DNA of 54,739 nt from Vibrio sp. D404a (lineage in GTDB: Bacteria > Pseudomonadota > Gammaproteobacteria > Enterobacterales > Vibrionaceae): positions 1 to 54,739 of the forward strand of contig NZ_JAHGAJ010000032.1 of NCBI RefSeq assembly GCF_030248535.1, read 5' to 3'. A program made the translations under genes and the position numbers. Of this stretch, positions 7,971 through 16,817 are shown piece after piece (position 1 is the first letter of the stretch; each line of letters opens with the position of its first letter). A model generated the notes under the pieces. It saw only the letters and a program-made list of their open reading frames with translations. It was not told the DNA's origin and searched no databases.

Positions 7971-8627
7971 TTATTCAAGCGTTATGTCAAAGTTTCCTAC
8001 CAAACGATCGCCTGGTGTCAAACTTACATACCACTCATCCACAGCTCGACCACTATGGGTTCCTGTTCTGTGTGTCATGCTGGTTCTTGCGTATTCATGT
8101 CTTATATTAAGATTACCATCATCATTGTCAGAAGGTGGGTCGATACCTTGTACCGTTATCTTAGTCCAACCACTGTTTGACTTTATCTGGTTAAGCTGAA
8201 CGTAGAAAACCACATTAGCACCACCACACATATTGGCAGGCGCTGACTTGTGTACCATTATTCCGTAAATTGTTCTGGCACGACCTGCTGGATCAGTAAA
8301 GGTATTTTTACCCATCGAACCAAGGTTTTTCCAAGCTACGTTATCCGTGTATCTAGTGAACCCGGAGTATATAACCCCGTGACCACCAGGTCCTCCACAT
8401 TGACCATTATCGTAAGTTCTACCAACCATTGTTGTTTGAAGTAAATTTGAACTCTTGCCTCTTAAGTCTGAAAACGCTATTGCTCCACTTGGTTTTCCTG
8501 CTAGTTGGCGAACATCAGATTGGTTCAATGAAATGGTGTCATCTGAGTCATGACCAAGTTCGACATTCACTTGTGACATGGATAGTGGGCCAGTTCCGGG
8601 GAGTGCTCTTTCATCATTTTCACTCAT
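7971..8627 (-). CDS. phage tail fibre or virion-like protein, paralogue
   Basis: The 218-aa protein carries LSMSQVNVELG, ISLNQSDVRQLAGKPSGAIA and FSDLRGKSS near residues 15-57 and a C-terminal domain homologous to 7089-7787 (QLNQIKSNSGWTKITVQG in both with small changes). The genes are convergent and share about 30 identical bases. The start overlaps the stop of the gene at 8624 as ATGA, and GGAGAAACC precedes it, so it is the distal gene of a two-gene operon. Confidence 0.7.
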   Translation of the reverse strand: MSENDERALPGTGPLSMSQVNVELGHDSDDTISLNQSDVRQLAGKPSGAIAFSDLRGKSSNLLQTTMVGRTYDNGQCGGPGGHGVIYSGFTRYTDNVAWKNLGSMGKNTFTDPAGRARTIYGIMVHKSAPANMCGGANVVFYVQLNQIKSNSGWTKITVQGIDPPSDNDDGNLNIRHEYARTSMTHRTGTHSGRAVDEWYVSLTPGDRLVGNFDITLE

Positions 8628-8989
8628 GGTTTCTCCTTGTGTAGTTTGACCAAAAAATTGTGTGATTCGGTCGCTTCCTCAGCCGTTGTGTAGCGTCTTT
8701 GGTAGTCATCCCATTTGCCACCGAAAATCATAGTTTCAAAGACAATAGGTTTGTCTGTTCCAAAATGGTTGTGATCTAGACCGAGGAAGACAGTGCTTAT
8801 CCGAACCTCTTGCTGGCGGATTCGATTGATCTTTCTAAGCATGTTTGGGTTCCCTTTGCGAAGTGGTCGCTTGGGAGGAAGAATGTCGAGAGCAAGGTGA
8901 CGAGGTTGAAGTTCAAACCACCTGCCCCACTCTAAGAATTGCTCTTTAGGTATGGCAACAGGGTTTTTGCCAACAAGAATGTAATACAT
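8624..8989 (-). CDS. phage-like hypothetical protein
   Basis: A 121-aa protein beginning MYYILVGKNPVAIPKEQF, with VSTVFLG-like RISTVFLGLDHNHFG and IVFETMIFGGKWDD followed by YTTAEEATESHNF. This pattern is common in small phage proteins of unknown role. Translationally coupled to the tail-like gene downstream (ATGA). I infer that the pair came from a phage or phage-plasmid module. Confidence 0.6.
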   Translation of the reverse strand: MYYILVGKNPVAIPKEQFLEWGRWFELQPRHLALDILPPKRPLRKGNPNMLRKINRIRQQEVRISTVFLGLDHNHFGTDKPIVFETMIFGGKWDDYQRRYTTAEEATESHNFLVKLHKEKP

Positions 8990-9000
8990 AAGACCTCAAA

Positions 9001-9027
9001 AAAGGCTCACATTGCTGCAAGCCTTCA
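9001..9027 (-). terminator. terminator for the AphA-like gene
   Basis: Read on the minus strand: AAGGCT, a 14-base loop region, AGCCTT, then TTTT. It lies just beyond the stop of the gene at 9039. Confidence 0.6.
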
Positions 9028-9038
9028 TCTAGTTATTC

Positions 9039-9575
9039 TTATACAAATTGGGTTAGCTGGTGCTTTGAACTTTCAGCCCAATCTAAGATCTCTTTCCAAT
9101 GGCCGCGAGTACGATTGATGCAGATCTTGTGCTTGGCTTTCTCGAATGGAGAGCAGCGAGTTAAATCAGTTTTTGTATCGAAGCCGTGTATAGCATCTAA
9201 TTTCTTGCCAGATGTATCGATGATGTTATCCAAGTCAGAGATCACGTTTGGTATATCAGAGATATCGGCTGCGGTAATTTTTGAAGTAATCTCGTCACGA
9301 AGAATTGGCAAAGAAGTGTCAGTATCAATCCACTCTTTCAAGCGAATAAGACCTTCTTTTGTGATGGTGTAGACTTTGCGATCGGGCTTTCCTGATTGTG
9401 GAACCAGGTGATGACTCATTAAGCCCTGCTTTTCCATTTTACCCATCTCGCGGTATACCTGTTGATGGCTTGCTTGCCAGTAGGTGCCGTCTAGACCGGA
9501 GAACTTCTTAGTGATGTCGTATCCTGCTGCTTCTGTTTCGCAAAGCATTGATAGGATGATATGTGGTAGTGCCAT
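9039..9575 (-). CDS. PadR-family regulator resembling AphA
   Basis: The 178-aa protein has an N-terminal PadR winged helix (LPHIILSMLCETEAAGYDIT, then WQASHQQVYREMGKMEKQGL, then GKPDRKVYTITKEG). This is very close in pattern to AphA, the low-cell-density master regulator of Vibrio. A C-terminal helical dimerisation domain covers about residues 95-178. The leader carries the shared dyad (9591-9609) and TACAAAGAGA, so it is itself in the plasmid regulon. It could bind the plasmid dyads or interfere with host AphA targets; neither is shown. Confidence 0.85.
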   Translation of the reverse strand: MALPHIILSMLCETEAAGYDITKKFSGLDGTYWQASHQQVYREMGKMEKQGLMSHHLVPQSGKPDRKVYTITKEGLIRLKEWIDTDTSLPILRDEITSKITAADISDIPNVISDLDNIIDTSGKKLDAIHGFDTKTDLTRCSPFEKAKHKICINRTRGHWKEILDWAESSKHQLTQFV

Positions 9576-9590
9576 TTTTTTCTCTTTGTA

Positions 9591-9609
9591 TTAGTCACTG
9601 ATGACTTAA
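9591..9609. promoter_or_regulatory. shared dyad operator of the AphA-like gene
   Basis: TTAGTCACTGATGACTTAA, 16 bp upstream of the start codon on the minus strand; the leader motif TCTCTTTGTA (minus: TACAAAGAGA) lies between. Confidence 0.75.
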
Positions 9610-9741
9610 TAAATTTTTGTGAACTACTCAGGTTTTTTCAATTTTTCCCGTAAGCAAGTTAATCCTTATCTCTGTTAGTCCACACAATGTTCCGCATTCC
9701 TTCTTCTCAAACGTCATGAGCCACTCAAGACTACGGTTTGT

Positions 9742-9978
9742 TTAGAAAGCTATCTTGTAGATAGTGTCGATATGAGGTCGAGACTTCCCTTTCTCGATAT
9801 CAACATATGTCTGGCGAGCAATCCCTATCTCTGTTGCCATTTTCGCTTGTGTGAACCCCCGATATTCCCTTGCATGTCGGATTCTCTTACCAAGCTCTAC
9901 CATTGACTCTTCAAGCTTAGTGCTGAACCGGACATATCTAACCCTCTCAGGTTGGGACAGATCAAGTGTCCTATTCAT
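9742..9978 (-). CDS. XRE-family helix-turn-helix regulator
   Basis: A 78-aa protein. The helix-turn-helix is LGKRIRHAREYRGFTQAKMA, then TEIGIARQTYVDIEKGKSRP (about residues 30-69). The longer frame starts at 10014, but the ATG at 9976-9978 is preferred because GCACAAAGAGAAAC lies directly before it and the shared dyad lies at 10029. It probably represses its own or neighbouring promoters. Confidence 0.8.
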   Translation of the reverse strand: MNRTLDLSQPERVRYVRFSTKLEESMVELGKRIRHAREYRGFTQAKMATEIGIARQTYVDIEKGKSRPHIDTIYKIAF

Positions 9979-10028
9979 GTTTCTCTTTGTGCTGTGTGTG
10001 TAGTGTAAGTGCAAGCTAACTATATGAA

Positions 10029-10046
10029 TAAGTCATAAGTGACTTA
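10029..10046. promoter_or_regulatory. shared dyad operator of the XRE gene
   Basis: TAAGTCATAAGTGACTTA, almost perfect, about 50 bp upstream of the XRE start on the minus strand. Confidence 0.8.
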
Positions 10047-10096
10047 ATTTAATGGTAAGCTAGAGGCTTTGCAACTTTTTTTAACTTATTTGTCAC

Positions 10097-10196
10097 TAGG
10101 ACTTGGCGAGGGACTTTCCGTCGTTCAGTATATAAATATATTTAAGATCTCTTAAATATATTTATATACTGAGCGTTCAATTCTCCCTCTCCTAAT
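10097..10196. repeat. large palindromic element, copy 1
   Basis: A perfect 22-bp A+T-rich dyad (arms 10126-10147 and 10150-10171, two-base centre) flanked by imperfect G/C-rich arms: AGGACTTGGCGAGGGA at the left and TCCCTCTCCTAAT at the right. A related element lies at 28749-28848 with its outer arms in the opposite orientation. Noncoding. It could be a recombination, replication or partition site. Confidence 0.8.
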
Positions 10197-10263
10197 CCTC
10201 ATGTCGGTATTGAGATCTAACAAGCTTTCATTCCCTGATTCTCAGCTATAAGATGTCGTTATT

Positions 10264-10280
10264 CATTCACTACTGACTTA
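10264..10280. promoter_or_regulatory. degenerate shared dyad
   Basis: TTCACTACTGACTTATA directly upstream of the ATG at 10282. Only the right half is a good match. Confidence 0.4.
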
Positions 10281-10281
10281 T

Positions 10282-10923
10282 ATGATGGATAAGGCGGAAC
10301 TAGACTATCAAGCAATTATGTTCGCAAACCCTGACTTACTATCCGGTGAGTCTGAGTTGTATCGAACTAAATGGTGGGACTACCGCATGATGCACCCGCT
10401 TACCGCAACTCGCACTTTCGCTGCTGCTTGTGTTAAAGCTATGCAATCAGCGCTTAAGAAGCAGGTTGACTTGTACATCGGGACTAATGCGAAGATTTTG
10501 AAAAAGGATGATCTCCTGCTCGAATCTAAAGCCACTATCACCGGTTTATGGAAAGCGCGTAAGGCAGCTGACTCTCATGGCATACCCTATGAGTTTTGGT
10601 GTCATCGAGCTATGGAATATGCAGACCTATGTTGTTGGCCATATCCTCCAAAACCATCACATCTCTATTCGGAGGCGGTAAAAGAAGACTCTGAAACTTG
10701 GTCAGCCATATCAATGGTGGAGTTTATCCTGACCAGATGGACTGAGTGGAAGCAGGTTAACCTATTGGTTGCCACTGATGACTTCTACAAAATCGAAAAC
10801 AACGTTGAACACCCGTATCAAAGAGCGCATCGTATATCGCTCATGAAGCAGATACAGCGCAGTTCGTTACCCGGGCAAAAATTTTGTCTGAATAGTTTAG
10901 TCACCGATTACTTACAGTTGTGA
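10282..10923 (+). CDS. hypothetical protein, first gene of the replication block
   Basis: A 213-aa protein rich in Trp and aromatic residues (YRTKWWDYRMMHPL, IPYEFWCHRAMEYAD, LCCWPYPPKPSHLY). I recognise no family. There are two adjacent ATG codons at 10282 and 10285, with the dyad-type promoter immediately before. It lies just ahead of the Hfq-like and helicase genes, in the same direction, so it may serve the replication module. Confidence 0.65.
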   Translation: MMDKAELDYQAIMFANPDLLSGESELYRTKWWDYRMMHPLTATRTFAAACVKAMQSALKKQVDLYIGTNAKILKKDDLLLESKATITGLWKARKAADSHGIPYEFWCHRAMEYADLCCWPYPPKPSHLYSEAVKEDSETWSAISMVEFILTRWTEWKQVNLLVATDDFYKIENNVEHPYQRAHRISLMKQIQRSSLPGQKFCLNSLVTDYLQL

Positions 10924-10954
10924 TGTGATTTTTACACACAAAGAGAAGGTAAAT

Positions 10955-11236
10955 ATGGATAAGTACAAGCGTAACAATCGTCACCACAATAATTAGACTG
11001 AGAAAAATTACGGCAGCAAAGAGCGTAAGCAGAACAACATCAAAGGTCATGACGCTAAATTGCTCGATCTTTTGAAGAGAGGCGTTAATGTGCATTTCAG
11101 CTTTGTAAACGGTCAGGCTATTATTGGCACAATAAAGCAATATGATGCCTTCACTATTACCGTAGACGACGGTGAGCCTAACCCTTTCACCATCTTCAAA
11201 AGCTCTATGGTTGGTTTCCGCGAAGTGACCGCGTAA
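10955..11236 (+). pseudogene. Hfq/Sm-like RNA-binding protein interrupted by TAG at codon 14
   Basis: From the ATG at 10955 (leader CACACAAAGAGAAGG) the frame reads MDKYKRNNRHHNN, then TAG at 10994-10996, then TEKNYGSKERKQNN and an Sm-like fold: HDAKLLDLLKRGVNVHFSFV, NGQAIIGTIKQYDAFTITVD and FTIFKSSMVGF. This resembles the Sm1 and Sm2 region of Hfq, and the 93-aa length fits. Upstream bases point to an original CAG or GAG codon. If the stop is genuine, no good restart codon precedes the Sm domain. It would otherwise be an RNA chaperone, of interest beside the candidate sRNAs. Confidence 0.7.
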
Positions 11237-11248
11237 CGGAGGCTCGCT

Positions 11249-12730
11249 ATGGATAGAGAGCCAGATGCGATAGCAAAGATACGTGCGAATATCGCTGCAA
11301 AGAGCAAACCTAAACCACCAGTAGCTACCGAAGAGTCAGTGGCAGAAGATATTGGCGCTGCAATGACGGGGAAACCCAAATCAACACCGGCACCAGTGAT
11401 TCGGCCTGAACCAGAAGATCCACCGTTTGAGTTCTCTGAGGACTTTCAAACCAAGATCGCTGCTCTGATGATTAGAGATGAGAAGTTTATGCGCCGTATT
11501 GACGGTATGGTAAAGCCTCATCACTTTGAACGTTTCACAGAAGCGCAGATAGTTGGCTTGGCTATTCGTCACTTTGACAACTACGGCCAGCTACCTACCT
11601 CCGAGCCTGGGATATGGTCAGAGATAATTTCAGATGCGGCAAACAAGAACGTAATCACAGATGATGAATGTCGCGAGTTAGTCAAAGACCTACGTAGAAT
11701 TTTGTCATCTAGCCTTTCTAATCGTGAGTTCGTTTTAGAAAAGGTCGCTGACTTTGCCAAGAAACAAGAGATCATGAAAGCAATCCACTCCGCTATTGAT
11801 ATGGCAGAACGTGGAGACTATGACTAAATTGAGAGCCGATTCAATCGCGCTTTCAATATTGGTGTAACGCGAAGTTATGAAGAGATTAACTATTGGGAGC
11901 ACATCGATGAGCGTACCGAAGTTCGTAAAGAGAAAGCGAGCGGCTTAATCAAGCCAACCGGTATACCAACTGGTGTGAAGAAGATAGATAACCTTCTTTA
12001 TCACAAAGGTCTTGGTCGAAAAGAACTTACTGCGATCATGGGTGGTGCAAAGAAAGGTAAGTCGATGGGTCTTGGCGACATTGGTGCCAGAATCTCATTA
12101 CAAGGCTTCAACGTTCTTTATGCCACGCTCGAAGTAGCGCACACCATCATTGCAGATCGTCTTGATGCGAACATCACGAAAACGAGCATGGGCGATCTAG
12201 AATCGAGTATGCACAAAGTTCGTGATAAGGTATTAGAGAAAGCGTCACATGCAGGTGAGTTTCGCATTTGTGAGTTCCAGTCCGGTACTCTCACATGCAA
12301 AGAGCTGCGCCGTGTTATTGAAAGGTATCGTAGTGAAGGTATTAAGTTTGATCTAATCATCACTGACTATGCCGACATCATGGCACCTGACTTTATGACT
12401 CAAAGTGAAACCGAAAACAGTAAACAAGTTTGGCTTGGATTGCGTGCGATCGCTCAAGCCGAAGATGCTGCTGTTCTTACCGCTACTCAAACTAACCGTT
12501 CTGGTTTCAAAAACACTACTGCTAAAGCAGAAGATGTGGCAGAAGACTTCAACAAGATTCGAATTGCCGACCTTGTTATCTCGATCAACCGTACTGACGA
12601 AGAACGAGATAAAGGCGAGGCTCGATTGTACTTTGCTGCATCGCGTAACCAAGCAGGTGAGTTCTCAATCAGAATCAGACAAAGCCTAGATAAGATGAGC
12701 TTTATCGATGGCGTATTGGATATTTGCTAA
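11249..12730 (+). pseudogene. DnaB-type replicative helicase with an in-frame TAA
   Basis: A single frame of 494 codons, broken only by TAA at 11825-11827. The N-terminal part (11249-11824) has a DnaB N-like domain (FQTKIAALMIRDEKFMRRID). After the stop, the same frame continues as IESRFNRAFNIGVTRSYEEI into a RecA-type motor with Walker A GGAKKGKS and Walker B FDLIITDYAD (near 12350). It resembles phage helicases of the T4 gp41 type. The stop needs one change from CAA or GAA. If real, the ATPase domain would need internal initiation. The primase gene follows. Confidence 0.78.
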
Positions 12731-12742
12731 ATGAAAAAAAAG

Positions 12743-12760
12743 TAAGTCACAGGTGACTTA
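12743..12760. promoter_or_regulatory. shared dyad operator
   Basis: TAAGTCACAGGTGACTTA, followed at once by CACACAAAGAGAC and the ATG at 12777. It is one of the best copies and shows the standard dyad-leader-start order. Confidence 0.85.
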
Positions 12761-12776
12761 CACACAAAGAGACAAC

Positions 12777-12956
12777 ATGCGAGACCACAAACGAACTTTA
12801 AGAGTAATAGTGGCGTCACTAACCACTCAACTTTTGTTAATCGGTATCGGGTCTGTCGCAGGAAGCTACAGAGATGTAAGGCTACTAATGCTTTGCGTCT
12901 GTCTGTTCACTTTCTTATGGCTACACAAAGTATGGAAAGGCGATGGCTCACAATAG
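12777..12956 (+). CDS. small two-helix membrane protein
   Basis: A 59-aa protein with two hydrophobic segments (IVASLTTQLLLIGIGSVAG and LLMLCVCLFTFLWL). The ATG at 12777 is chosen over the upstream TTG because CACACAAAGAGACAAC directly precedes it. The end overlaps the primase start at 12943, suggesting coupling. Role unknown. Confidence 0.6.
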   Translation: MRDHKRTLRVIVASLTTQLLLIGIGSVAGSYRDVRLLMLCVCLFTFLWLHKVWKGDGSQ

Positions 12957-14031
12957 CAAAATTAAAGAGCTGCTAGATCAAGTCGATGTGGAAGACTTCT
13001 TATCTCACTTAGGTGTAGATATGCGAATAACACATGGTAGTTCTGGCGTTCAAGCAAACATAAAGGAGTGCCCCCGATGTGGGGGTGCTGAATGGAAAGT
13101 CTATATCGGTCTTGATAATGGAATGGGACTTGGAAACTGTTTTCATGGATCATGCGTTGGAGAACCCGGATATAACATCTTCACTTTCGCCAAACATTAT
13201 CTAGGTTCTGGTACCGCTGCATTCAAAGAGATAGAAAACTATCTCGAGGTATCAGGTTGGGCGCCTCGCAAGAGAAGAACTCGACAAGTAAACCTAGAAA
13301 CAAAGGTGGCACTCCCCTCTTCTTACGCACTTCCCATTAAAGGCAAAAATCTACGCTATCTAACAGAACGTGCCATTAGCGCAGAGATAACCGAGTATCT
13401 TGGCTGGCGTTACTGCAAAAGAGGACGATTTGATTATCTACTCGATAGCAAAGAGCGGTATCAGATTTACGATAACCGAGTCATCATTCCGGTCTTCGAC
13501 TTGGAAGGTAATCTAGTCACCTTTCAAGGTCGAGACATTACTCAACTAGCAGATAAGAAGTATCTGTTCCCACCAGGATTAGCCGGCACAGGTAAGTTCC
13601 TCTATAACGGCCATAACGTAGTTGGTGTTGAAAACATCGTCATTGCAGAAGGTGCATTTGACGTAGCTGCGGTTCTAATCGCCTTTGAAGAAGACCCATC
13701 ACTGCAGGAAGTCGGTGTTGTTGGGTCCTTTGGTAAAACACTTTCAATGAAAGGCGTAAAAGGATGCCAACTCTCTCAGCTACTTGAGCTAAAGCAACAA
13801 GGGTTAAAAAGCATCACGATCATGTGGGATGGTGAGGCGTCAGCTCTCAACGCAGCTTGTAAGGTAGCACTAGAAGTAAAGGGTTTTGGTTTCAACGTAA
13901 GAGTGGCAAAACTGCCAAAAGACAAAGACCCAAATGAAGTAAGTAAAGAAGAGGTTCGACTTGCCTATTATCGTTCTGAGTCAGTCACTTCAACAACAAT
14001 GGCCAAAATGCGGCTTAGTTTAATGAGATAA
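12943..14031 (+). CDS. DnaG-type primase with zinc finger and TOPRIM
   Basis: The 362-aa protein has an N-terminal zinc-binding domain (CPRCGG, then NCFHGSCVG, about residues 44-75) and a TOPRIM domain with IAEGAFDVAA (about 238) and IMWDGEASALNA (about 295), supplying the catalytic Glu and acidic pair. It makes RNA primers and should act with the helicase encoded just upstream, as in phage helicase-primase pairs. No helicase-binding C-terminal extension is obvious. The gene is intact and overlaps the preceding membrane protein gene. Confidence 0.88.
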   Translation: MAHNSKIKELLDQVDVEDFLSHLGVDMRITHGSSGVQANIKECPRCGGAEWKVYIGLDNGMGLGNCFHGSCVGEPGYNIFTFAKHYLGSGTAAFKEIENYLEVSGWAPRKRRTRQVNLETKVALPSSYALPIKGKNLRYLTERAISAEITEYLGWRYCKRGRFDYLLDSKERYQIYDNRVIIPVFDLEGNLVTFQGRDITQLADKKYLFPPGLAGTGKFLYNGHNVVGVENIVIAEGAFDVAAVLIAFEEDPSLQEVGVVGSFGKTLSMKGVKGCQLSQLLELKQQGLKSITIMWDGEASALNAACKVALEVKGFGFNVRVAKLPKDKDPNEVSKEEVRLAYYRSESVTSTTMAKMRLSLMR

Positions 14032-14040
14032 CGTAATAGA

Positions 14041-14064
14041 AAGGCTTCTTCGGAAGCCCTTTTG
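14041..14064 (+). terminator. Rho-independent terminator
   Basis: AAGGCTTC-TTCG-GAAGCCCTT followed by TTGCTT; UUCG tetraloop. It closes the helicase-primase transcript. Confidence 0.8.
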
Positions 14065-14103
14065 CTTCATTGTATCCCCGAGTTGTCTTTCTTATATTAG
14101 CAA

Positions 14104-14121
14104 TAAGTCACAAGTGACTTA
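14104..14121. promoter_or_regulatory. shared dyad operator with clear promoter
   Basis: TAAGTCACAAGTGACTTA. A -35 TTGTAT (14070-14075), a 17-bp spacer and a -10 TATATT (14093-14098) lie just upstream, so the dyad covers about +1 to +18. The leader GCACAAAGAGG and the ATG at 14144 follow. Confidence 0.85.
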
Positions 14122-14143
14122 ACATGCACAAAGAGGAATCATT

Positions 14144-14596
14144 ATGGGAACCACCTTCTCCATAACGCATAAGAAATTTCTGCACGCAGCTGGCACAAAA
14201 GATTATGACTTTGTGCTTATTGACTGCGGCACTAAAGCTCAATCTTATCTCATTAGACGTTGGGGTAAGGTCAATACAAAGGGTCAATTGAAGATTGATA
14301 CCTTTAAAAATCCTATGTTGGCCAAAGGGATTTTGAAATCAGAAGAAAGAAAGCGCGAAGCCAAAGACTACTCTAAGCATGAAATGACAATCTACTCGGT
14401 CGATACGCTTGGAGGTCTTGTTTCTCGAATTAAGGGTTCGTGTTTGCCTTTCTCAAAATCATCGGATGTCTTTTCTGAACTGACGTGTGAGATCGAAGCT
14501 GATATGGCAAAAGGTGCTGTCTCTATAGCGCTCAACGATGAACCAACAGTCTCTATACCAAAAACTAAACACAAGGATTGGGGACTATGGGCGTAA
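14144..14596 (+). CDS. WGR-domain protein
   Basis: A 150-aa protein with YDFVLIDCGTKAQSYLIRRW then GKVNTKGQLKID (about residues 22-53), the signature of the WGR domain. This nucleic-acid-binding module is found in PARP and some ligases or nick-sensing proteins. It is the first gene of an operon that contains the ATP-dependent DNA ligase, so it may help the ligase find nicks; this is inferred from context. The rest (about residues 60-150) is not recognised. Confidence 0.72.
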   Translation: MGTTFSITHKKFLHAAGTKDYDFVLIDCGTKAQSYLIRRWGKVNTKGQLKIDTFKNPMLAKGILKSEERKREAKDYSKHEMTIYSVDTLGGLVSRIKGSCLPFSKSSDVFSELTCEIEADMAKGAVSIALNDEPTVSIPKTKHKDWGLWA

Positions 14597-15078
14597 AACG
14601 ACATGAAAAACTTAGTGGCGCAAACTTTTCATCTTCTGCCGACAACACATACATCTTAGGCTGCGGTGCTCTTAATAGAAGATGCCACTATTCGATCTGC
14701 GTTCACTTCTTAATAGCCGTTGAAGAGAAGAGAATCGGAGAGTCTTTCCCTGATTGTCAGGCTGCTTTACGTCGTGGTGAATGCCAAGCATTCAAGATGC
14801 GCGAAGAAGAAAAGAAAAAAGGCGAGTCTATCTACTATGTGAAAAGAAAGGAGCGAATCAAAGCTCCCGAAGAACGACCAGTTGTTCGTCACAAACGCCC
14901 TACTCCTATCAAGATTGCAAAACCTACTCCCAACCTCGATGACGAAATGATTGGCGCAGACATGTCAGCCGTCATTACTCATGCAGTAAAAGAAGAATCA
15001 AAGCCTGTTCTTATCAAACCTCGTTTTGATGAGGACCCAATTCAATTCGCAAAACGTTACCTAAGAGAATCTCGATGA
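14587..15078 (+). CDS. Cys-rich hypothetical protein in the ligase operon
   Basis: A 163-aa protein starting at the ATG at 14587, overlapping the WGR gene end by ten bases. The N-terminal part has spaced Cys and His residues (ILGCGALNRRCHYSICVHF, then FPDCQAALRRGECQAF) that could form a metal site. The C-terminal half is charged and Pro-rich. The stop overlaps the ligase start as ATGA. No family recognised. Confidence 0.65.
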   Translation: MGVKRHEKLSGANFSSSADNTYILGCGALNRRCHYSICVHFLIAVEEKRIGESFPDCQAALRRGECQAFKMREEEKKKGESIYYVKRKERIKAPEERPVVRHKRPTPIKIAKPTPNLDDEMIGADMSAVITHAVKEESKPVLIKPRFDEDPIQFAKRYLRESR

Positions 15079-16477
15079 CCCAAGAACTAATGTCCGATGC
15101 TGTTTTGGACAAAGTAGAAGATATAGCAGCAGTAACTTCCAAAAAGGAAAAAGAAGTTTTAATTGGCGACTACTGGAAAGAAGACCGTCTCTTTCGAACA
15201 CTAGTTGGCAATGCCTTAGATCCCTTCATTACTTTTGGTATTCAAAAAATACCAAAATATGAGAGTAACGAAGGTGGCCGTCAGTTTAATGCCACAACTA
15301 TTCGCATTTTAAAAGATCTGCGCGATAGAACTTTAACGGGCAAGAAAGCACAAGAAGCTGTGGCACAGGAGCTAAATGAACTGAGTCCCAAATCTTCTGA
15401 GCTGCTGACTCGGATCATAAAGTGCAGTCTAAAAGCTGGCTTCTCAGAATCATCGGTCAACAAAGCAATTCCAAATGCCATCTATGTCTTTAAGCCAATG
15501 TTGGCTCATTCGTTTGATGACTACTGCCATGAACTGACATATCCAGTCTATGCAGAAGTAAAAGAAGATGGCGTTCGCGGTTTCTGCCTAGAAAATAAAG
15601 AATGTGAGTTCGTATCTCGAAACGGTCTTCCTTTGTTTGGTGATGCAGAGCCAAAAGAACAGGCTTATCAGTTGATGAGGCAGTTCCGTTATCACTGGGG
15701 TCTAACTTGTTCTGATAAGAAAGTAGTAATAGACGGTGAAATGGTTGAAGCGAATGACTGCTTTAATGATTCTGTTGGTGGGGCTCGTCGTAAAGGCGGT
15801 AGTAAAACGATGATGTTCAAGGTCATCGACATACTATGGCAAGAAGAGTTCGATAACCGTAAGTCGAAGCATTCCTACAAAAAACGTCGAGAGGTTCTAA
15901 ACAAAATCTTCTCTCCTGAAAATTCGGATAACTTCCCTCGTTTGAAGCTTGTTGAAACCAAGATGATGGCTAGCGAAGAACATTGCCGCGAATACTTCAA
16001 GCGAGTTCACGCCTCTGGAAAAGAAGGTCTGATCATTAAACCTTCTGATGGCCTTTCCTTTGGGAAGGTAAACGTTCTAAAGCTTGGTTAAAAATGAAAG
16101 GTCTTATTGATGTGGACTTAGTAGTTAAAGATCTAGTACCGGGTGAAGAAGGAAAAGAGTTTGAACACCTAATGGGTGCGGCAATATGTGACTACAAAAA
16201 CTCGAAAGGCAATGTAGTTGAAGTTCGTATCGGTGGTGGCTGGTCGATAGAGCAACGTGCTCAACATTGGGCTAACTATCACGATGAACCTGTTACTTAC
16301 ACAACCAAAAAGGACAATCAGGTATTCGAGCACACTGTCGAACCGAACGGTCATGAGTTAGTTGGAAAAGTAATACAGGTACACGCGCACGAAGAAACAA
16401 AAGACGGGAGCCTAAGACATCCTCGCTTTGTATCAGAACGTGATGACAAATCACCAGAAGATGGACAGGGCTGCTAA
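15075..16477 (+). pseudogene. ATP-dependent DNA ligase split by a frameshift
   Basis: The first frame (15075-16091) contains the nucleotidyltransferase domain: motif I EVKEDGVRG with the adenylated Lys, and motif IV EGLIIKPSDG. It ends in VLKLG just before motif V. The second frame (16094-16477) holds the rest and the OB domain (DVDLVVKDLVPGEEG, then ETKDGSLRHPRFVSERDDKS). Removing one base near 16086 gives LKLVKMKGLIDVDL, restoring motif V (KMK) and a protein of about 467 aa like T4 ligase. Sequencing error or recent mutation. Confidence 0.8.
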
Positions 16478-16761
16478 TGACTCCTATTCAAAAACTAAGG
16501 TTAGTTTACATTGGTCAGGTGGTTGTATTTTTAATATTGGCATTCACCTCTGTTCACCCAGTTCTGTTAGCAATTCATGGGGCATTCGCTACCCAACTTG
16601 CTTACCAATATGGACGTATGAAAGGGGCAAAAAAGTCTGCTGATAGCTACCAAAGCATTGTTGAAGAAGCAGATAAGAAACTTCAAATGTCTAAAAGGGA
16701 AGTTTTGCGTATTCAGCATGAGGTTCAAATTCTACGAGATAAGGTTTCTAAGCTCGATTAA
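16477..16761 (+). CDS. membrane-anchored coiled-coil protein
   Basis: A 94-aa protein with two N-terminal hydrophobic segments (LVYIGQVVVFLILAFTSV, then LLAIHGAFATQLAY) and a C-terminal heptad-rich helix (VEEADKKLQMSKREVLRIQH). The start overlaps the ligase stop as TAATG. It could be a membrane tether or a small spanin- or holin-like protein; no evidence beyond topology. Confidence 0.6.
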   Translation: MTPIQKLRLVYIGQVVVFLILAFTSVHPVLLAIHGAFATQLAYQYGRMKGAKKSADSYQSIVEEADKKLQMSKREVLRIQHEVQILRDKVSKLD

Positions 16762-16779
16762 TTTGACCTTTTCTATACT

Positions 16780-16817
16780 GGTGTTACCCTGCGCTAATCC
16801 AGAACAGCGGTAACACC
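16780..16817 (+). promoter_or_regulatory. hairpin ending at the start codon
   Basis: GGTGTTACC (16780-16788) pairs exactly with GGTAACACC (16809-16817), and the ATG at 16818 follows at once. The stem would cover the ribosome binding region, suggesting translational control or operator binding. Confidence 0.55.

Noticed and set aside
7863..8199. Rightward ORFs over the tail-like gene at 7971
   Set aside because: Antisense shadows lacking ribosome binding sites.
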